From Treponema bryantii (GTDB lineage: Bacteria; Spirochaetota; Spirochaetia; Treponematales; Treponemataceae), in the NCBI GenBank assembly GCA_015061465.1, contig SUWN01000021.1:1-38797 (forward strand): a DNA stretch of 38,797 nt. Reading direction: 5' to 3'. The notes under the pieces are model-generated. The model searched no databases. It worked only from the letters and a program-made list of their open reading frames with translations, and was not told where the DNA came from. The position numbers and the translations under genes were made by a program. Shown here piece after piece: positions 32,195 to 38,797 of the stretch. How positions within the stretch are numbered: position 1 is the stretch's first letter; the number at the start of each line of letters is the position of its first letter.

Positions 32195-33303
32195 TTTTTT
32201 TCTAAAATGAACAAGTATTCAGATACGTGGATTTGTCTATTCTGAAGATTTCGGCTTCCTCTAAAAGTATTGTATGGAATTTCAACAGTTTTTAAGTTTC
32301 CGTATTTATTTAAAATTTCAGTCATTTGTTCAAAAGTAATAAATCCTTCTGAATTATATGAAATTATGATGAATTTACTTTGTAAGTTGGAAATAATTTG
32401 TTCTAATGCATCTAAAGCAAATTTATTTTTATTAAATACAGAACGATTCCAGTCTTGCGTGATACCACTTACTTTGCTGATTTCTACATCAATTTTATTT
32501 TTGAGAATCAGATTGAGCATAAAATAGTTTGAACCATAAGGATGTTGGTTGTAAGGTGGATCCAAATACACAACGTCCAAATCGTTTAATTCTGAAGAAA
32601 GTTCAACTGTGTTTTTTTGAAAAACTTGGACTTCTGAGTTAAAATTGCTAAAAATAGGTTCTAATAATTCAATTTTTCCTAAAATTCTAGAAAGAGCATT
32701 TTTTCCACACCCACCAAAACATCCAATTCCTGTTTTTTTATCTTTATAAAAACCTTTAAAAACTCCGCTTGTGTTTACGTGAATTGACGCTTGGGTGATA
32801 AGAGGGGCAAGAAAAAATTTCTTAAGTTCTTCTTTTGTGACAATTTGGTCGATTAAAGTTCTGTAAGTGTCGATTAATAATGCGTTTTCTTTTGTATAAA
32901 ATACTCTTTCGCCTTTTTGTATGTTATTGTCATCTTTTGGAGAATAATTTTGTGAAATAATTCCTGAAATTTTATTTTTTTTGCAAGAATCAATAATTTG
33001 ATTTCTTAATTCAGTACAAATTTTTTCTGGATAATCGCTTTTATTTGTTAAATAGCAACTATTTATAACGTAAGAATAATTTTCTAAATCATTTACAATT
33101 AATTTTTGGGAATATTTTTTTAACATTCGCGCAACAATTCCCGAACCAGAAAATAAATCTGCACAAACAAGAGAAGTTTTACCTAATTTTTTGCAAATGA
33201 TTTTAATTTCGTCTTCAATATATTTAAGTAAACTACGTTTATTACCAATGTACGTGATAATTTGAGACGATAGAAAATCATCGTTTTCTTTTAATTCTTC
33301 CAT
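32182..33303 (-). CDS. D12-class DNA adenine-N6 methyltransferase, apparently solitary
   Basis: 373 aa. N6-adenine methyltransferase of the Dam/D12 class (alpha order): the family opening ITYIGNKRSLLKYI, the SAM-binding motif I DLFSGSGIVARML, and catalytic motif IV DPPY (VVYLDPPYNQHPYGSNYF near residue 246). The target-recognition region would lie between (about 80-235) and contains a Cys/Gly-rich GIGCFGGCGKNALSRILGK stretch. The recognised site cannot be deduced. No restriction enzyme gene is adjacent (neighbours are a lipoprotein and lysA), so it is either a regulatory orphan or half of a lost restriction system. The ATG lacks a Shine-Dalgarno and lies 8 nt after TATAAT. Confidence 0.9.
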   Translation of the reverse strand: MEELKENDDFLSSQIITYIGNKRSLLKYIEDEIKIICKKLGKTSLVCADLFSGSGIVARMLKKYSQKLIVNDLENYSYVINSCYLTNKSDYPEKICTELRNQIIDSCKKNKISGIISQNYSPKDDNNIQKGERVFYTKENALLIDTYRTLIDQIVTKEELKKFFLAPLITQASIHVNTSGVFKGFYKDKKTGIGCFGGCGKNALSRILGKIELLEPIFSNFNSEVQVFQKNTVELSSELNDLDVVYLDPPYNQHPYGSNYFMLNLILKNKIDVEISKVSGITQDWNRSVFNKNKFALDALEQIISNLQSKFIIISYNSEGFITFEQMTEILNKYGNLKTVEIPYNTFRGSRNLQNRQIHVSEYLFILEKKSEY

Positions 33304-33311
33304 TCTTGTTT

Positions 33312-33320
33312 ATTATAACA
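33312..33320 (-). promoter_or_regulatory. extended -10 promoter of the methyltransferase gene
   Basis: Minus strand TGTTATAAT: a perfect -10 hexamer (33317-33312) with a TGn extension, 8 nt before the ATG at 33303. No convincing -35 box. The spacing implies a leader of only a few bases. Confidence 0.5.
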
Positions 33321-33334
33321 CAAAAGCAAAAAAA

Positions 33335-34606
33335 TTAATCAAACAAGTTTAATAAATCTTCAATTGTTTCTTTTCGGCGAATTTGTTTTACACTTCCGTC
33401 TGCACAAATTAAAACTTCAGCTGGGCGAGGGCGACTATTATATGTTGAACACATACTCCAACCGTAAGCACCTGTGTCTAAAACACAAATTAAATCACCT
33501 TCATTGATTTTTGGAAGTGGACGATTTTTTGCCAAAATATCGCCAGATTCACAAATATTTCCAGTAACAGTTTGTTCAATTAATTTGTCAGATTCACGAG
33601 GAACTACATTTCCATTACGAAGAATTTCTATGTCGTGGTGAGAATCGTACATGCTTGGGCGAACTAAAACATTCATACCAACGTCAGTTCCTGCAAATTG
33701 AATTCCAGAATTTTCTTTTGTTGCGTGAACACGTCCTAAAATTACGCTTGCTTCTGCAACGCAAAAACGTCCTGGTTCACTTTTGAATAGAGGAGCTTTG
33801 CCGTAACTTTTTACAAATTCGTCTAAAATTGGTTCAAGGCGAGCTTTAAAATCTTCCATAGGAAAATCTTTTTCATCATCAAGTTTGTGATAAGGAATTC
33901 CGTAGCCACCACCAAAATCAATAAAATCTAAATCTTTAAAATCGTGAGCAATTCTTAATAGATTTTTTACAGCGTCCAAATAAGGTTGTGGGTCCATAAA
34001 AAGAGAACCAATGTGTTGGTTTATTCCTGCAATTCGAATGTTGTATTTTGCTGCAATGAGGAAAATTTGAGGAATATCATATTCTGCAATTCCGAATTTT
34101 GTTTTCTTTCCGCCTGTAACAACTTTTTCGTGATGACCAGCCCCAACTCCTGGATTAATTCTAACTGCACATTTTCTGTTTTCAGGTTGAATATTCATTG
34201 AATCGCAAGTTTTTCCAAAAAGTTCAAGTTGGCTTAGGGAATCCAAACTTGTCATTACTCCTTTTTCTAAAGCAAATTGTAATTCATCACTAGAAACATT
34301 ATTTGGTACAAAAAAGATTCTTTCTACAGGAAAACCAGCTTTTAATAAAAGTGTGATTTCTCCAACGCTCATGGCGTCACAATTTAATCCTTCTTCCAAA
34401 GCGAGTTTTAAAATGTGAATATTTGTATTTGCTTTTACAGAATAATTTGCTGTGTATGGGTATTTTGTAATTACTTTTGCAACTTTTGACATTCTATCAC
34501 GTAAAATTTTTTCGTTATAAACATAAACTGGAGTTCCAAAGTCTTTTGCAATATTTTCTGGGTTATTTCCTTCAAAAAAGTTTGAATTTTGTAAAAAAGA
34601 TGTCAT
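33335..34606 (-). CDS. lysA: diaminopimelate decarboxylase
   Basis: 423-aa PLP enzyme (fold III) that decarboxylates meso-diaminopimelate to L-lysine, the last step of lysine synthesis. Seen: the PLP lysine Lys58 in YSVKANTN, conserved HIGS, the phosphate-binding glycine run FGGGYGIPY, EPGRFCVAEA, the active-site Cys/Glu of TGNICESGDILAKNR, and the C-terminal GAYGWSMCSTYNSRPRP. Length is typical. AGGA precedes the ATG. A consensus -35 lies upstream. No other lysine-pathway gene is in the window. Confidence 0.97.
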   Translation of the reverse strand: MTSFLQNSNFFEGNNPENIAKDFGTPVYVYNEKILRDRMSKVAKVITKYPYTANYSVKANTNIHILKLALEEGLNCDAMSVGEITLLLKAGFPVERIFFVPNNVSSDELQFALEKGVMTSLDSLSQLELFGKTCDSMNIQPENRKCAVRINPGVGAGHHEKVVTGGKKTKFGIAEYDIPQIFLIAAKYNIRIAGINQHIGSLFMDPQPYLDAVKNLLRIAHDFKDLDFIDFGGGYGIPYHKLDDEKDFPMEDFKARLEPILDEFVKSYGKAPLFKSEPGRFCVAEASVILGRVHATKENSGIQFAGTDVGMNVLVRPSMYDSHHDIEILRNGNVVPRESDKLIEQTVTGNICESGDILAKNRPLPKINEGDLICVLDTGAYGWSMCSTYNSRPRPAEVLICADGSVKQIRRKETIEDLLNLFD

Positions 34607-34662
34607 AAGTTCCTCAAATTTTGATATTTTTTTATAGTAGTTCTAAAAAGAATTACTAATAC

Positions 34663-34691
34663 AGTTTATAAAATATACATTGAACTGTCAA
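34663..34691 (-). promoter_or_regulatory. lysA promoter
   Basis: Minus strand consensus -35 TTGACA (34691-34686) with TAAACT (34668-34663) at a 17-nt spacing; TATAAA overlaps at a 15-nt spacing. The leader is about 50 nt and contains a small imperfect hairpin (34635-34658). It is far too short for a lysine riboswitch. Confidence 0.6.
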
Positions 34692-34705
34692 GCATAAAAA
34701 ATGTA

Positions 34706-34755
34706 TTGATTTAAATAATGTTTTAGTGTACTATCTAACTATAACACGTGTGATA
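34706..34755 (+). promoter_or_regulatory. promoter and probable autoregulatory operator of the GntR/ABC operon
   Basis: TTGATT (34706-34711), a 17-nt spacer, TACTAT (34729-34734). The predicted start near 34741 falls inside a palindrome at 34740-34755: ACACGTGT flanked by TAT/ATA arms with one mismatched pair. A dimeric GntR repressor bound there would block the start, the arrangement expected for YtrA-type autoregulation. Confidence 0.6.
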
Positions 34756-34774
34756 AATTTTTAAAGGAGGAAAA

Positions 34775-35137
34775 ATGGACTTTGATAAAAATGTGCCTAT
34801 TTATATGCAAATTATGTTTGAAATAAAAAGGCGAATATCTACTGGTCAATTAAATCCAGGCGGAAAATTACCATCTGTTAGAGATTTAGCAGAAGAAATA
34901 AAAGTTAATCCAAATACAATTGTTAGGGCATACCAAGAACTAGAGAGAGAAGGTGTGACTGAAACAAGACGAGGAATGGGAACTTTTGTTGTAGATAGTG
35001 ATAAAAATAGTATTTTACAGATGAAAAATTCGATTGGAAAAACATTTGTACAAGAATTCATAAAAAAAATGCATGAGGTAGGCGTTACGGATGCTGAAAT
35101 TATTAACCTTGTGAAAGAATCAATTGGAGAAAAATAA
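34775..35137 (+). CDS. GntR-family transcriptional regulator, YtrA type
   Basis: 120 aa. The N-terminal winged helix-turn-helix is typical of GntR: PIYMQIMFEIKRRISTGQL, then LPSVRDLAEEIKVNPNTIVRAYQELE, and the wing TRRGMGTFV. Only about 45 residues follow (two short helices), the short effector/dimer domain of the YtrA subfamily. YtrA regulators usually repress the ABC transporter genes that follow them, as here. AAAGGAGG precedes the ATG. Its TAA overlaps the ATG of the ABC ATPase by one base. Confidence 0.93.
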   Translation: MDFDKNVPIYMQIMFEIKRRISTGQLNPGGKLPSVRDLAEEIKVNPNTIVRAYQELEREGVTETRRGMGTFVVDSDKNSILQMKNSIGKTFVQEFIKKMHEVGVTDAEIINLVKESIGEK

Positions 35138-35838
35138 TGGAGAAAATATTAGAAATTACAAATTTGACTAAAAAATATTTTTCAAAAAATGCGTTGAAAA
35201 ATGTAAATCTATCCTTAGATAAAGGGCGGATTCTAGGTTTGATGGGTCCAAACGGAAGTGGAAAAACATCATTATTAAAAATTATTGCAGGTTTACAACA
35301 TTCTAATTCGGGTGAAGTTTTAGTTTGTGGTAAAAAAATCGGAACTGAAACTAAAAAACTCGTTTCTTTTTTACCTGATAAAAATGTTTTGTATCCATAC
35401 ATGAAAGCAATTGATGCAATAAATTTTTTCCAAAATTATTATGATGATTTTGATGTAAATAAAGCCTTTGAATTATTGGATTTTATGAAATTAGACAAAG
35501 ATGAAAAAGTTTCTTCTATGTCAAAAGGTATGATTGAAAAACTTAATTTATCTTTAACTTTTTCTAGAAATGCGAAACTTTTTGTTCTTGATGAACCTTT
35601 AGGTGGAGTAGATCCTGTTGCTAGAGAAAAAATAATTTCTACAATCATTAAAACTTATAATGAGGATTCTTCAATTATCATAAGTACTCATTTAGTTAAT
35701 GACGTAGAAAGTATCTTTGATGATGTTTGTTTTATTGATAAAGGTGAAATTGTTTTATGTGGAAGTGCCGAACAACTTCGTTCAGAAAAAAATTGTTCAA
35801 TTGATAAACTTTATATAGAAACATTTCAAAATAACTAA
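35137..35838 (+). CDS. ABC transporter ATP-binding protein
   Basis: 233 aa, cytoplasmic nucleotide-binding subunit. Seen: Walker A MGPNGSGKTSLLK (near residue 36), Q-loop region VSFLPDKN, a shortened signature SSMSKGMIEKLNLSL in place of LSGGQ (typical of the YtrB-like exporter ATPases), Walker B LFVLDEPLGGVDP, and the switch histidine in IIISTHLV. It works with the membrane protein encoded 18 nt downstream. The substrate is unknown; the YtrA-type regulator suggests a cell-envelope stress or antimicrobial-linked exporter, by analogy only. Confidence 0.94.
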   Translation: MEKILEITNLTKKYFSKNALKNVNLSLDKGRILGLMGPNGSGKTSLLKIIAGLQHSNSGEVLVCGKKIGTETKKLVSFLPDKNVLYPYMKAIDAINFFQNYYDDFDVNKAFELLDFMKLDKDEKVSSMSKGMIEKLNLSLTFSRNAKLFVLDEPLGGVDPVAREKIISTIIKTYNEDSSIIISTHLVNDVESIFDDVCFIDKGEIVLCGSAEQLRSEKNCSIDKLYIETFQNN

Positions 35839-35856
35839 AATCTCCGGAGGAAAATT

Positions 35857-36603
35857 ATGTTATCTGTATTAAAACAAGAATTTAAAATTCATAAAAAAAA
35901 TATTTTTATAACAGCAATTATTTTTGCTGCAATTTATTTATGTACAATCTTTTCAATGCACCTTAGTGGTTTATTTGAATCAGAAAAAATTCAAGATATT
36001 TCAGCACTGTGGTTTGGTTTGAGTGTGGGATTAGGTTGTATCGGTGCATTTTTTATTGCACTATTTAAAGGTTCTGGCTCGATGAATGATATTTTATTTA
36101 AGGATACTGGCTATTTGATAAAAACAATTCCTGTAAGTTCATGGAAGTTGATTTTAGGCAAAATGATTATTGGATTATTTGAATTTATAGTTTATTTTGC
36201 TCTATATCTTCTTTTTATGACTTTTATTTTTCATTGTGGAGAAGAAATTGCTCTAGCTTTATCAATGGATATTCAATTTAACGATTTTTCAAGAGAAATT
36301 GTTGTTTTGTGTGTTGGAATAATTGTACTTTTTATTTTAATTCAATCTATATTAAATTTTTCATTTACTGTTTATACTTCTTTTACAAAAAAAGTGAAAT
36401 ATTCCAAAATTATTCTTGCAATAATAATTTATTTTCTTTTTTCGTTTGTAGTTGAACTTACAGGTGCTTTTTTGAATATAATTGATTTTAATTTAATTGA
36501 CGATATTCTTTCAGTTTGGATTTTAATGGGGATTTTTATTGTAATAAGCGTAATTCTTTATATAGGCACTTGTCTTTTGTACGATAAAAAAGTGAATCTG
36601 TAA
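35857..36603 (+). CDS. ABC-2-like transporter permease
   Basis: 248 aa with six hydrophobic segments (about residues 18-38, 48-70, 105-128, 148-172, 183-207 and 216-240), the topology of a half-size ABC-2 type membrane subunit. CCGGAGGAAAA precedes the ATG. It is the last gene of the three-gene gntR-ABC operon and is followed by a strong terminator. It probably dimerises to form the pore; the substrate is not deducible. Confidence 0.88.
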   Translation: MLSVLKQEFKIHKKNIFITAIIFAAIYLCTIFSMHLSGLFESEKIQDISALWFGLSVGLGCIGAFFIALFKGSGSMNDILFKDTGYLIKTIPVSSWKLILGKMIIGLFEFIVYFALYLLFMTFIFHCGEEIALALSMDIQFNDFSREIVVLCVGIIVLFILIQSILNFSFTVYTSFTKKVKYSKIILAIIIYFLFSFVVELTGAFLNIIDFNLIDDILSVWILMGIFIVISVILYIGTCLLYDKKVNL

Positions 36604-36620
36604 AATTAAAATAAAATAAT

Positions 36621-36660
36621 AAAATCGGGCGTTTTCTAGTTGCCGAATATGCCCGATTTT
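36621..36660 (+). terminator. rho-independent terminator of the GntR/ABC operon
   Basis: A perfect 10-bp stem AAAATCGGGC/GCCCGATTTT (36621-36630 with 36651-36660) with a 20-nt loop, ending in a T run, 18 nt after the permease stop. Confidence 0.85.
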
Positions 36661-36691
36661 TACTGTATCGTTTTATCTGTAACTCTTTTAC

Positions 36692-36719
36692 TTGACCATA
36701 AATTTTTTTTTTGTAAAAT
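36692..36719 (+). promoter_or_regulatory. MATE gene promoter placing the start at the ATG
   Basis: TTGACC (36692-36697), a 16-nt spacer, TAAAAT (36714-36719), then 7 nt to the ATG at 36727. No Shine-Dalgarno fits between, so a leaderless message is expected. Confidence 0.55.
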
Positions 36720-36726
36720 ATTTTTT

Positions 36727-38169
36727 ATGAAAATTTTTCAGAATCAACCTTACTTTTATAAATCAGTTTTTAAACTTGCGTTTCCAATTGCTCTTCAAAG
36801 TTTGATTAGTATTGGCGTAAATATGCTTGATACAATTATGGTGGGAAGTTTAGGGGAAACAGCCCTTTCTGCAACATCTTTGGCAAATTCATTTATTACA
36901 ATTTACCACATTTTTTGTATGGGGCTTGGAATGGGGGCAAGTGTTTTAGTTTCTAGATACTGGGGAATGAAAAAAGTTGCTTTACAAAATATATCAAATG
37001 CAAATTGTGATTTATCAAAAGAAAATAAAGCGTTAGAAGATGCAAGTAGAGCGTTAAAACAAACTATAACATTAATGCTTAGAATTACAGTTATTCTTGC
37101 GGCTGTTTTTGCTTTGCTTACAATGTTCGTGCCTGAAATCATCATGAAAACTTATACTTCAGATAAGGCAATTATTGCAGAAGGTTCAGTTTATTTTAAA
37201 TATTCAGTAATTACATATTTTTTCTTAGGATTATCTTTAGTAACAACAATTGTTTTGCGCAGTGTTGGGCAAGCAAAGTTACCGCTAATTGTTTCTATTG
37301 GTGCTTTTTTTGTAAACATATTTGCAAATTATACTTTTATTTTTGGAAAATTTGGAGCACCAGCAATGGGAGTTGCCGGAGCTGCTTTTGCAACTTTAAT
37401 TGCTCGCATTTTTGAAACTGCTATTATTTTGGGGTACTTGTTTATAAAAGATAAACGAATTAATTACAGAATTCGCGACATTTTTATGAAAACAAAATCG
37501 TTGATTGCAGAATATGTAAAAATTAGTATTCCAGTTTTGATTAGTGATGCAATTTTAGCTTTTGGAACAAATGCAATTGCAATGGTAATCGGTCGTTTGG
37601 GAGCGGCTTTTGTTGCTGCAAATGCAATTACAGGGGTTACACAACAATTAAGTACAGTTGTAGTTCAAGGTGTTAGTCAGGCTGGAGCAATTGTTACCGG
37701 CCAAACATTGGGAACTGGTGACAAAAAGAAAACAATGAATCAAGGATGGATGTTCTTGGGAGTTGGTTTTGCGTTAGGCGCAATTTCTGCAATTTTTATT
37801 ATGATTATTTCAAATCCAATCATAAATAGCTACAACGTTGGTGCAGAAACTGTTCAAATTGCAAAAGAATTAATGTTTGCTCTTAGTGTAAATATTATTT
37901 TTAGAGCTACAAACAGCATTATGACAAAAGGAGTTTTACGTGGCGGCGGTGATACAAAAATGCTCATGCTTGCCGATAACGTTTTTAGTTGGGTTTTAGC
38001 CTTGCCTTTGGGAATACTTGCTAGTTTTGTGTTTAAGTTTTCGCCATTTTGGATTTACACATGCTTAAAATCTGACGAAATTGCAAAAACATTTTGGTGT
38101 GTTTATCGCCTAAAAAGTGAAAAATGGATTAAAAAGATTTCTACAGGAAGTGGCGTCGGCGAAAAGTAA
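36727..38169 (+). CDS. MATE family multidrug/metabolite exporter
   Basis: 480 aa from ATG 36727 (MKIFQNQPYFYKSVFKLAFP); the frame is open 29 codons further up, but that stretch runs through the promoter and the preceding terminator. The protein is an inner-membrane antiporter with about 12 hydrophobic helices in two six-helix halves. Seen: family opening LAFPIALQSLISIGVNMLDTIMVGSLGETALSA, and the second-half repeat ISIPVLISDAILAFGTN with GRLGAAFVAANAITG. The C-terminal half also carries LRGGGDTKM. Substrate unknown. The last residues (STGSGVGEK) are encoded within a GC-rich inverted repeat, so the C-terminus may have been altered by that element. Confidence 0.93.
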   Translation: MKIFQNQPYFYKSVFKLAFPIALQSLISIGVNMLDTIMVGSLGETALSATSLANSFITIYHIFCMGLGMGASVLVSRYWGMKKVALQNISNANCDLSKENKALEDASRALKQTITLMLRITVILAAVFALLTMFVPEIIMKTYTSDKAIIAEGSVYFKYSVITYFFLGLSLVTTIVLRSVGQAKLPLIVSIGAFFVNIFANYTFIFGKFGAPAMGVAGAAFATLIARIFETAIILGYLFIKDKRINYRIRDIFMKTKSLIAEYVKISIPVLISDAILAFGTNAIAMVIGRLGAAFVAANAITGVTQQLSTVVVQGVSQAGAIVTGQTLGTGDKKKTMNQGWMFLGVGFALGAISAIFIMIISNPIINSYNVGAETVQIAKELMFALSVNIIFRATNSIMTKGVLRGGGDTKMLMLADNVFSWVLALPLGILASFVFKFSPFWIYTCLKSDEIAKTFWCVYRLKSEKWIKKISTGSGVGEK

Positions 38170-38224
38170 CTTTTCAAATTTTCACATCTTCCCCGACGCC
38201 TCAAGTTTTGCGTTGCAAAACTTG
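38153..38224. repeat. nested GC-rich inverted repeats at the 3' end of the MATE gene
   Basis: GGCGTCGG (38153-38160) pairs with CCGACGCC (38193-38200), enclosing GAAAAG/CTTTTC (38161-38175). A perfect 10-bp hairpin CAAGTTTTGC/GCAAAACTTG (38202-38211 with 38215-38224, 3-nt loop) follows at once. The first repeat spans the MATE stop codon. Base composition is much richer in G+C than the surroundings. The last hairpin may terminate the MATE transcript although only a broken T tract follows. Confidence 0.65.
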
Positions 38225-38237
38225 TTCTATAGATTTT

Positions 38238-38797
38238 TTATTCTATATTATCTTCAAAAATTACAATTGCTGGAACCTTTTCTTTTCCAATTGGAAAATG
38301 GGATTTGTAATAACCGTTCCATGCTCCTTGGTAAATTAGAGCCATTACAAAAGCGTCGGCACAAAGGTTATATTTAATTTTTTCAGGAATTTTCTTTGTT
38401 AGATGTTTTGGTGGTTTTATTGGATTTATATATAGTTCTTCCAATTCAGATTTGAATTTGTTAGAAAAATCATCAATACTTTTATTAATAATTTCTTCAA
38501 TGTAGATTTTAAATTCGTTTTTATTAAGGACAGGAATATTCAGTTCAAAATCTGAATTATCATCTTTACTTATGAAATTGAATTTTTTATACTTTTCAAT
38601 CAGCTCATTATCAAAAAAATTTGGAACTATAAGTGATACATTTTCTTTTTCGTTCGAATAGAAGGCATACGCAACTTTTAAAAATTGTATATCATCTAAA
38701 GGTCTCCATTGACTCCAAGTAAAACCTGATGCCACATCATAGGCCCAAAAACCTAATTTTATATTATCTTTGTATTTTATATTAGAAACGCTATGAC
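38238..38797 (-). CDS. unknown protein, 5' end cut by the right window edge
   Basis: The frame is open from the right edge (first full codon at 38795-38793) to the stop at 38238, giving at least 185 residues. An internal GTG at 38735 could look like a start, but the upstream residues (KLGFWAYDVASGFTWSQWRP) read on naturally and the true start lies outside. The visible part is hydrophilic with aromatic clusters, a helical Lys/Glu-rich middle and LCADAFVMALIYQGAWNGYY near the end. No family recognised. It converges on the MATE gene across the inverted repeats. Confidence 0.7.
   Translation of the reverse strand, partial: HSVSNIKYKDNIKLGFWAYDVASGFTWSQWRPLDDIQFLKVAYAFYSNEKENVSLIVPNFFDNELIEKYKKFNFISKDDNSDFELNIPVLNKNEFKIYIEEIINKSIDDFSNKFKSELEELYINPIKPPKHLTKKIPEKIKYNLCADAFVMALIYQGAWNGYYKSHFPIGKEKVPAIVIFEDNIE

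Noticed and set aside
34607..34690. Possible lysine riboswitch upstream of lysA
   Set aside because: The promoter lies only about 55 nt before the ATG; the leader holds one small imperfect hairpin and cannot contain the roughly 170-nt L-box.
36640..36726. N-terminal extension of the MATE protein
   Set aside because: The extra 29 codons run through the end of the upstream terminator and the promoter; the family N-terminus begins at the ATG at 36727.
32182..38797. Genomic island or prophage near the right end
   Set aside because: The methyltransferase and palindromes raised the question, but there is no integrase, transposase, attachment-site repeat or phage gene, and lysA and MATE look like ordinary chromosome.

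Overview
The window reads as chromosomal DNA of an AT-rich, flagellated spirochaete of the genus Treponema or a close relative. Grounds: two adjacent FlaB-type flagellins of about 282-286 aa, a flgN-flgK-flgL-fliW-csrA operon, a fliD operon carrying a membrane-anchored PilZ protein, many short lipoproteins with treponeme-like lipoboxes, and a short SMC. This placement is inference from protein character; no 16S rRNA gene is present. I see no prophage, insertion sequence or CRISPR array. Apart from an apparently solitary DNA methyltransferase and several unrecognised proteins, the content is core genome.

Layout. 1-1019: the 3' end of one unknown gene, then a complete unknown gene. 1020-8891 (minus): a tight six-gene run, smc - single-TM protein - Glu-rich TPR lipoprotein - SIMPL lipoprotein - serS - AI-2E family transporter, with a good promoter in front of smc. 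8995-11283: a divergent pair, a DEAD-box-like helicase with altered motifs and a GT4 glycosyltransferase, sharing a 48-bp back-to-back promoter. 11363-14778 (minus): clpX, clpP and tig, the classic protease/chaperone block. 14854-15534 (minus): six tRNAs (Gly, Gly, Leu, Lys, Arg, His) with two promoters and a terminator.

15622-20008 (plus): a sigma-28 promoter driving flgN-flgK-flgL-fliW-csrA. 20009-25618 (minus): flaG, fliD, an unknown 197-aa protein in the usual fliS/fliT position, a PilZ protein, a small unknown protein, tsaE and tsaB. 25766-27969 (minus): two flagellin genes, each with a long structured 5' leader; the upstream one has an excellent sigma-28 promoter. Together these genes form a late-flagellar circuit: sigma-28 makes filament proteins, FliW senses free flagellin, and CsrA probably represses flagellin translation through the leaders.

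27978-38797: rdgB, a sigma-factor-like protein, a DHH nanoRNase, a small exported protein, a lipoprotein, a solitary D12-class adenine methyltransferase, lysA, a YtrA-like GntR/ABC operon, a MATE exporter and a gene cut off by the right edge.

Most notable: (1) the flagellin leaders, one with a hairpin presenting AGGA in its loop plus a second GGA site at the Shine-Dalgarno, the other folding as a three-way-junction RNA; (2) five genes whose start codon lies 6-9 nt after a -10 hexamer with no Shine-Dalgarno, suggesting leaderless mRNAs; (3) an SMC with no recognisable hinge; (4) a diverged sigma-70-like protein; (5) a candidate new flagellar chaperone after fliD. All positions were read by eye and no search or folding program was run.
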